Source of the DNA: JBMHDW01 sp049889175
Lineage (GTDB): Bacteria > Pseudomonadota > Gammaproteobacteria > Comchoanobacterales > Comchoanobacteraceae
Direction: 5' to 3'
DNA length: 64,000 nt
Assembly (NCBI GenBank): GCA_049889175.1
Contig: JBMHDW010000012.1
Location: 1-64,000, forward strand
A model generated the notes under the pieces. It was not told the origin of the DNA. It searched no databases and saw only the letters and a list, made by a program, of their open reading frames with translations. A program made the position numbers and the translations under genes. Shown here piece after piece: positions 59,996-64,000 of this stretch; within the stretch, counting starts at the first letter, position 1, and the number at the start of each line of letters is the position of its first letter.

Positions 59996-60868
59996 TCTTC
60001 TTTGGGTTTGTTCCTGGTTCTTGACGAACAACAGTACTGTTATTATGATGCCGTTGCATAAGATGTTATGCAGTACGTTGATATCTTTTGAGCCAATGTT
60101 TATCCAGCCGTTGAATAGTGAGATGCTGATGATGGCTATTAAGAATGGATAGGGTGAAGATTGTCGATTCTGCTGTGTGTAATACCCAAACTGTATGAAT
60201 GATACTGATAGTGCGATGAAGAAGTGGGCTAATAGGCTTAAGATACAAGCGACACCAAGCCAGAGTATGATGCGTGATTGACTTAAGTTTATGTTCTTTG
60301 TGTGATTGATAAACAGCATTGTAACCCCTGATAAGTAACAGCAGGTGAGTAATGTTGAAGCAAACAATTGAGTAGAGCATGCATGATAGACGAGTGGAAG
60401 GAGCACTAAAATAGCTAAAATAGCTACATTTTTCAATTCTGTGGTGATGGTGTATCGGAAGCTAAAAAAATGTATGATTGCTAGACCAAGGCCACCAATA
60501 ACGTCGATACCATGGTGATACCCCATTGTCACAATGCTCCAGCCATAGATGGCAGCAACAGGTAGAATATAAAGCCATAATGTACGTCCGCATTCAAAGC
60601 TAATCCATAAGAGAAATAGGGTGATCATATGTGTATGACCTGAAGGAAACGCATAGGTGTTGGCCAAATTGGCTTCAGGTAATGGCCATTGAAACCATTC
60701 TTTGAGTGCCAAAGCGATTAACATAGCGGTAGAAAGAACAAATAGGCTTCGAACCATTTGATGTTTTGGTACAAATAGCCAAAAGGGAAGAAGAATACTG
60801 TATATTGTTGCGTTATCGGTTAGATGTTTGATTGTACTTGCCAGTAGGTAAGGTGCAGAGATGCTCAT
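59978..60868 (-). CDS. PAP2-family membrane phosphatase (diverged motifs)
   Basis: A 296-aa polytopic protein with about eight hydrophobic segments. PAP2 motifs are present but altered: motif 1 is K56-EWFQWPLP, where the usual R-P is L-P; motif 2 is intact (PSGH, 75-78); motif 3 is SIVTMGYHHGIDVIGG, with the key H118 and D122 but Ile where S-R has Arg. The family removes phosphate from undecaprenyl pyrophosphate, phosphatidic acid or lipid A at the outer face of the inner membrane. Substrate cannot be told here. The extra C-terminal membrane segments make it longer than BacA/PgpB-type cores. It overlaps the 454-aa gene 3' end. Confidence 0.85.
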   Translation of the reverse strand: MSISAPYLLASTIKHLTDNATIYSILLPFWLFVPKHQMVRSLFVLSTAMLIALALKEWFQWPLPEANLANTYAFPSGHTHMITLFLLWISFECGRTLWLYILPVAAIYGWSIVTMGYHHGIDVIGGLGLAIIHFFSFRYTITTELKNVAILAILVLLPLVYHACSTQLFASTLLTCCYLSGVTMLFINHTKNINLSQSRIILWLGVACILSLLAHFFIALSVSFIQFGYYTQQNRQSSPYPFLIAIISISLFNGWINIGSKDINVLHNILCNGIIITVLLFVKNQEQTQRRLFDSI

Positions 60869-60932
60869 TAGGTATTTACCGTTTTATTTCAATAAGATGT
60901 TAATATAATTAGGATTAAAACACAAGGTTGTC

Positions 60933-60961
60933 TTGAATGTTTAGAATGCTTTTGATATATT
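60933..60961 (+). promoter_or_regulatory. promoter of tRNA-Arg (and possibly fabD-like gene)
   Basis: TTGAAT (60933-60938), a 17-base spacer and TATATT (60956-60961); the start would be near 60968, seven bases before the tRNA. No terminator is seen between the tRNA and the acyltransferase gene. Confidence 0.6.
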
Positions 60962-60974
60962 GTTCACTGATTTT

Positions 60975-61051
60975 GCGCCCGTAGCTCAGCTGGATAGAGC
61001 ACCAGTTTGCGGAACTGGGGGTCAGAGGTTCGAATCCTCTCGGGCGCGCCA
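60975..61051 (+). tRNA. tRNA-Arg (anticodon GCG)
   Basis: A 77-nt tRNA with encoded CCA. The acceptor GCGCCCG/CGGGCGC is perfect. The anticodon stem CCAGT/ACTGG encloses TTGCGGA, giving anticodon GCG (codon CGC). C35, G36 and A20 in the D-loop fit arginine identity. Bacteria usually decode CGU/CGC/CGA with an ACG (inosine) tRNA, so GCG is unusual. Confidence 0.93.
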
Positions 61052-61068
61052 TATAACAAGGAGTTTCC

Positions 61069-61920
61069 ATGACGGTATTGATGTTTCCTGGACAAGGTTG
61101 TCAAAAGATCGGTATGGACCCTGAGCTGGTTAAACGTTTTCCGTTATTATTTGAAGAAGCATCATCTGCATTGAATGAAGATATTGTTGCCATTGCTTCT
61201 AATGATCTCATTCACGATACCCGTTATACACAGCCCGTTCTATTTACCTATCACCATGCAGCTTATCAAGCATGGCTAGATATGAATCATGATGATGTCA
61301 CAATGGTAATGGGGCATAGCCTTGGTGAGTATAATGCGTTATTGGCTGCTGGTGTGATAACATTCTCAGAAGGTATTCAGTTGGTGGTCAAGAGAGCTGC
61401 TTTGATGGCTGATATGAATCAAGGTGGCATGAGTGCAGTGCTTGGTTTGCCTATTGATGTGGTATCTCAGGGGGTTGATGTTTGTCAAAAGCATGGTATT
61501 TTAGATGTTGCTAACCACAATGAATTAACTCAAATTGTTGTTTCTGGTGAGTTAAATGCTATCGATCATTTTCATCAGTGGGCAACGGATGCTGGTGCCA
61601 AGCGCGTTGTGCCACTCAAAGTAAGCGGTGCATTTCATTCTCGGTTGATGACTGAGGCTGCTGAATCATTTGCGTTATTTGCTCAGCATCTGCTTCAGGG
61701 GGATCGAGCAATTTCGGTGCCAGTTATTGCCAATGTTACTGCGTTACCCTATGATTCAATAGACCTTTTATCGCTTTTATCGAGACAGATTAAGTCACCG
61801 GTGCGGTGGTATGAGAGTTTGTTGTATGTGATATCTGAGGGTAGATCTAATTTCCATGAAATTAATGCTGGTATACCTGTACTTTCAAAGATAGCACGGC
61901 GGATGCAGCGTAGCAGTTAG
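61069..61920 (+). CDS. fabD: malonyl-CoA:ACP transacylase, FabD-like, trans-AT polyketide type
   Basis: An acyltransferase of 283 aa (E. coli FabD is 309). It moves malonyl from CoA to an acyl carrier protein. Active site: S84 in MGHSLGEYNALLAAG, R109 in VVKRAALM and H190 in KVSGAFHSRLM; N-terminal PGQGCQKIGM forms the oxyanion loop. The motifs GHSLGEYNAL and VSGAFHSR are those of discrete acyltransferases serving trans-AT polyketide synthases, whereas E. coli FabD has GHSLGEYSAL and VSVPSHCALM. It is not next to fabH, fabG or acpP. AAGGAG precedes the ATG. The end overlaps the convergent membrane gene by 4 bases. It could be the only FabD of the cell or a specialised one. Confidence 0.88.
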   Translation: MTVLMFPGQGCQKIGMDPELVKRFPLLFEEASSALNEDIVAIASNDLIHDTRYTQPVLFTYHHAAYQAWLDMNHDDVTMVMGHSLGEYNALLAAGVITFSEGIQLVVKRAALMADMNQGGMSAVLGLPIDVVSQGVDVCQKHGILDVANHNELTQIVVSGELNAIDHFHQWATDAGAKRVVPLKVSGAFHSRLMTEAAESFALFAQHLLQGDRAISVPVIANVTALPYDSIDLLSLLSRQIKSPVRWYESLLYVISEGRSNFHEINAGIPVLSKIARRMQRSS

Positions 61921-62639
61921 ATTCGACGATATTGACTTTCCAAAACAGCGGGTTCAGTTACACCATAAGTCGATAATTGACTTTTTGCATATTCATTAAA
62001 TTTATCGGCACCCATTGCTTGTGCTTTATCAAATATCTCTTTAGGCGGGTATTGATGCCAAATTCTGGCGCCAAATGAAATAACAGTCAGGTAATTTAAA
62101 ATATGTGTCGTAATGGGTGATGTAGCAGCATGCAAAATAGGTATGATTAACTGAATCGAGGGGATGATAGCATTGACTGTCGATAAGGCAAATGTAAGCA
62201 TTTGAATGAATGAGATGGTAAAAAGTATGTACGCAAAGAGATTATCAGCATACTCCTCGCCTTTTCCTTTGGGTAGATTAGCAATATTATGTGCTGAAAT
62301 AACCAGCATCATCATAGTTATTAATGTGCCAGTGGCCCAAAAAATGCCGCTGGCAATTCCAATTTTTCCTGCTATAGCTGTAAATGAGCCAAGACCATAG
62401 AGGCTAGAGCACAAAATTGAAAAGGTTGCGTAAAATGCTATCGGTGAGAGGTCAAAAGTAAATTTTAAAGATTGATTCTGACCAATATAGGTTCCACCAA
62501 ATGCTAATGAATAGCAAAAAAGCTGCATGATATTAAATTGAAAAAAGGGTAAGAGGGAGCCAACAAAGCCATTAATAAGGCCAAATACAAGCATCGATAT
62601 AATAAGTTTTATTAAGAATGGTGGCAATGCATCAAACAT
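61917..62639 (-). CDS. polytopic inner-membrane protein, unknown
   Basis: A 240-aa protein with about five membrane segments (residues of about 9-30, 45-60, 65-88, 96-118, 134-182), then a soluble C-terminal tail of about 50 residues (QYPPKEIFDKAQAMGADKFN, ending AVLESQYRRI). It is reminiscent of Yip1-like or DUF-type membrane proteins, but no signature is visible. It is convergent with the acyltransferase (4-base overlap) and follows rmuC on the same strand after a 92-base gap. Confidence 0.72.
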   Translation of the reverse strand: MFDALPPFLIKLIISMLVFGLINGFVGSLLPFFQFNIMQLFCYSLAFGGTYIGQNQSLKFTFDLSPIAFYATFSILCSSLYGLGSFTAIAGKIGIASGIFWATGTLITMMMLVISAHNIANLPKGKGEEYADNLFAYILFTISFIQMLTFALSTVNAIIPSIQLIIPILHAATSPITTHILNYLTVISFGARIWHQYPPKEIFDKAQAMGADKFNEYAKSQLSTYGVTEPAVLESQYRRI

Positions 62640-62731
62640 GGATATCTCCCCTTTTTGGATAGACTAACAATAACCTATTTAGTGAGTCAATAACTGGTTT
62701 TGGTTTGCTTCACAAATCATCCTAATAAGGA

Positions 62732-63991
62732 CTACTCTTGTATTTCTAGGGGTTGATCAATGGTATTTGGTGCTGCTGTAGTGCTTAAGGTATTATTAAG
62801 ATGTATTTCATCTATTTTAGTAAAGCGTGAAGAGATTTTTTTCGACGATTGATGAACCATGTGGACGTCATTTTGTGCTTGATCAATATGTTTGGCTAAT
62901 TGATCCATGCGTTTTTGAAAGCGGATAAAGTCTTGTCGTAACATGCCTAAGTGTTGCTGTATGATGTGGACTTGTTTTTTTGTGGCCTGATCTTTTAGAA
63001 CCACCATAGCCGTATTCAAAATAGCCATCATGGTTGTTGGAGAAACCAGCCATACCTTCGCTTTAAAAGCTTCGTCAACGACATCAGGTAGAAGGCTATG
63101 AATGTCTGAAAAGATAGCTTCAGCTGGTATAAACATAATGGCGCCATCTGAGGTTTCACCTGGAATAAGATATTTGCTGGCTATAGCCTGAATATGGTGG
63201 CGAATATCTTGCTTTAATTTACTTAGTGCTTGTTTTTTTGTGGTATCATCACGTGCATCAATAAATGCTCTGTAATTTTCAAGGGGGAATTTGGCATCAA
63301 TAGCTAAGAGGCCTGTTGGCTCAGGTAGTTTAAGTAGGCAGTCCACTCTTTTCTGGTTGCTTAAAGTCACTTGAAACTCATAATGGTTGGCGGGAAGAAT
63401 ATTGCGTACCAGTGATTCTAGTTGAACTTCACCAAATGCTCCCCTTGCTTTCTTATCGGTTAACACAGATTGCAAATCAACAACATGATTAGAGAGTTCT
63501 GTGATTTTTTGTTGGGCTTGATCAATTAGTGCTAAGCGTTTGATAACATCTGTAAAAACAGCTGTTGTCTTATCAAAGCCAGCAGAAAGTCTTTGCTCAA
63601 CTTGGCCTGATAATTGTTTGATGTGTTTATCGAGTTCTTGCCTCATTAAGCCAAGATGCTCGGTGATATGCTGTTGTTGTTGTTTAAGTGTAAAGGTCAG
63701 TTGTTCACGAACTGATTGCATACTTTGGGTTAATACTTGATGGTGTTCTTTGATTAAGTGTAGATCTCTTTCTTGTTGCTTTTGTTGTTGTTCTCTGAGT
63801 GTTTGTTGTAGATGTTCTTGTGTTTTAGCATTATGTTGTTGCTGCTGGGAGATGGTCTGTTGCAGCTGTTGTATATGCGTTTTCAGTGCGCCTAATTCGC
63901 TTATATTACGGTTTTGAGTTAAATACATCATTAGTGTAATGATGAGTGTGGGCAGAGTGATAAAGCAAAGGATGATGGTTAGGTAAATCAT
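62732..63991 (-). CDS. rmuC: DNA recombination protein RmuC
   Basis: RmuC limits recombination-mediated rearrangements, with a nuclease-like domain. It is 419 aa. One N-terminal membrane helix (MIYLTIILCFITLPTLIITLM) is followed by a long Gln-rich coiled coil (residues of about 25-180) and the RmuC domain: KKARGAFGEVQLESLV, then KRVDCLLKLPEPTGLLAIDAKFPLENYRAF (the PD-(D/E)xK-like core) and EAIFSDIHSLLPDVVDEA. GGA lies 6 bases before the ATG; the frame is open to the window edge, but the hydrophobic start fits the family. Confidence 0.93.
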   Translation of the reverse strand: MIYLTIILCFITLPTLIITLMMYLTQNRNISELGALKTHIQQLQQTISQQQQHNAKTQEHLQQTLREQQQKQQERDLHLIKEHHQVLTQSMQSVREQLTFTLKQQQQHITEHLGLMRQELDKHIKQLSGQVEQRLSAGFDKTTAVFTDVIKRLALIDQAQQKITELSNHVVDLQSVLTDKKARGAFGEVQLESLVRNILPANHYEFQVTLSNQKRVDCLLKLPEPTGLLAIDAKFPLENYRAFIDARDDTTKKQALSKLKQDIRHHIQAIASKYLIPGETSDGAIMFIPAEAIFSDIHSLLPDVVDEAFKAKVWLVSPTTMMAILNTAMVVLKDQATKKQVHIIQQHLGMLRQDFIRFQKRMDQLAKHIDQAQNDVHMVHQSSKKISSRFTKIDEIHLNNTLSTTAAPNTIDQPLEIQE

Positions 63992-64000
63992 GTCTGGTCC

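Noticed and set aside
1..64000. CRISPR arrays, insertion sequences, prophage genes, rRNA
   Set aside because: No regularly spaced direct repeats, transposase, integrase, phage structural gene or rRNA sequence was seen in the window.

Overview
The window is AT-rich DNA from a gammaproteobacterium. The evidence is the gene order recA-recX-alaS-lysC-csrA-tRNA-Ser, a divergent bamD/rluD pair with pgeF behind rluD, csrA, ubiG, sohB, type I fabI and rmuC. Sel1-repeat secreted proteins, many large orphan proteins with eukaryote-like basic linkers, and no visible LexA box before recA suggest a host-associated lineage (Legionellales-like). That placement is inference; no genus can be named from the sequence alone.

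Layout. 1-1737: the tail of one Sel1-repeat gene and a complete second one with nearly identical DNA. 2085-3856: murB-ddl, a remnant of the division/cell-wall cluster not followed by ftsQ. 3914-6609: two overlapping orphan genes. 6698-8286: two tandem secreted repeat-protein paralogues. 8330-19053: a sigma70-type promoter drives four tightly packed orphan genes (491, 1092, 814 and about 1156 aa). They meet, tail to tail over a shared hairpin, a 1262-aa orphan gene transcribed from a perfect consensus promoter. 22980-27692: housekeeping genes gltX-hemB, pgeF-rluD and a diverged bamD. 27758-29515: small secreted and unknown genes. 29508-32260 (minus): the operon fabI-sohB-hpt-ubiG-orf117. 32604-32764: a strongly structured leader before a lipoprotein-tsaB pair. 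33869-36863 (minus): pncC-mutS. 36973-42718: recA-recX-alaS-lysC, csrA, tRNA-Ser(GCT). 42759-45263: an orphan gene, a possible small membrane protein and a membrane-anchored Ala/Lys/Asp-rich protein with a strong terminator. 45334-59995: seven consecutive N-terminally membrane-anchored, apparently periplasmic proteins (255-1353 aa) plus a possible 32-aa membrane peptide. 59978-64000: PAP2 phosphatase, tRNA-Arg(GCG), a FabD-like acyltransferase resembling the free-standing enzymes of trans-AT polyketide synthases, a polytopic membrane protein and rmuC.

How it works together. Housekeeping genes are grouped by start/stop overlap and probably translationally coupled. Glutamyl-tRNA synthase and haem synthesis are paired, as are mismatch repair and PncC, and recA and recX. 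Two accessory blocks stand out. The 8.3-22.9 kb block encodes large, probably helical soluble proteins, three of which carry nuclear-localisation-like basic clusters; they are candidate host-directed proteins. The 45.3-60.0 kb block encodes an anchored periplasmic protein family, three members of which share a DUF2125-like GFPF/GYPW start. It looks like an envelope structure or lipid-handling system. Both assignments are inference from architecture, since no catalytic motif is visible in either block.

A genome-scale oddity is that five of the seven convergent gene pairs overlap at their 3' ends.
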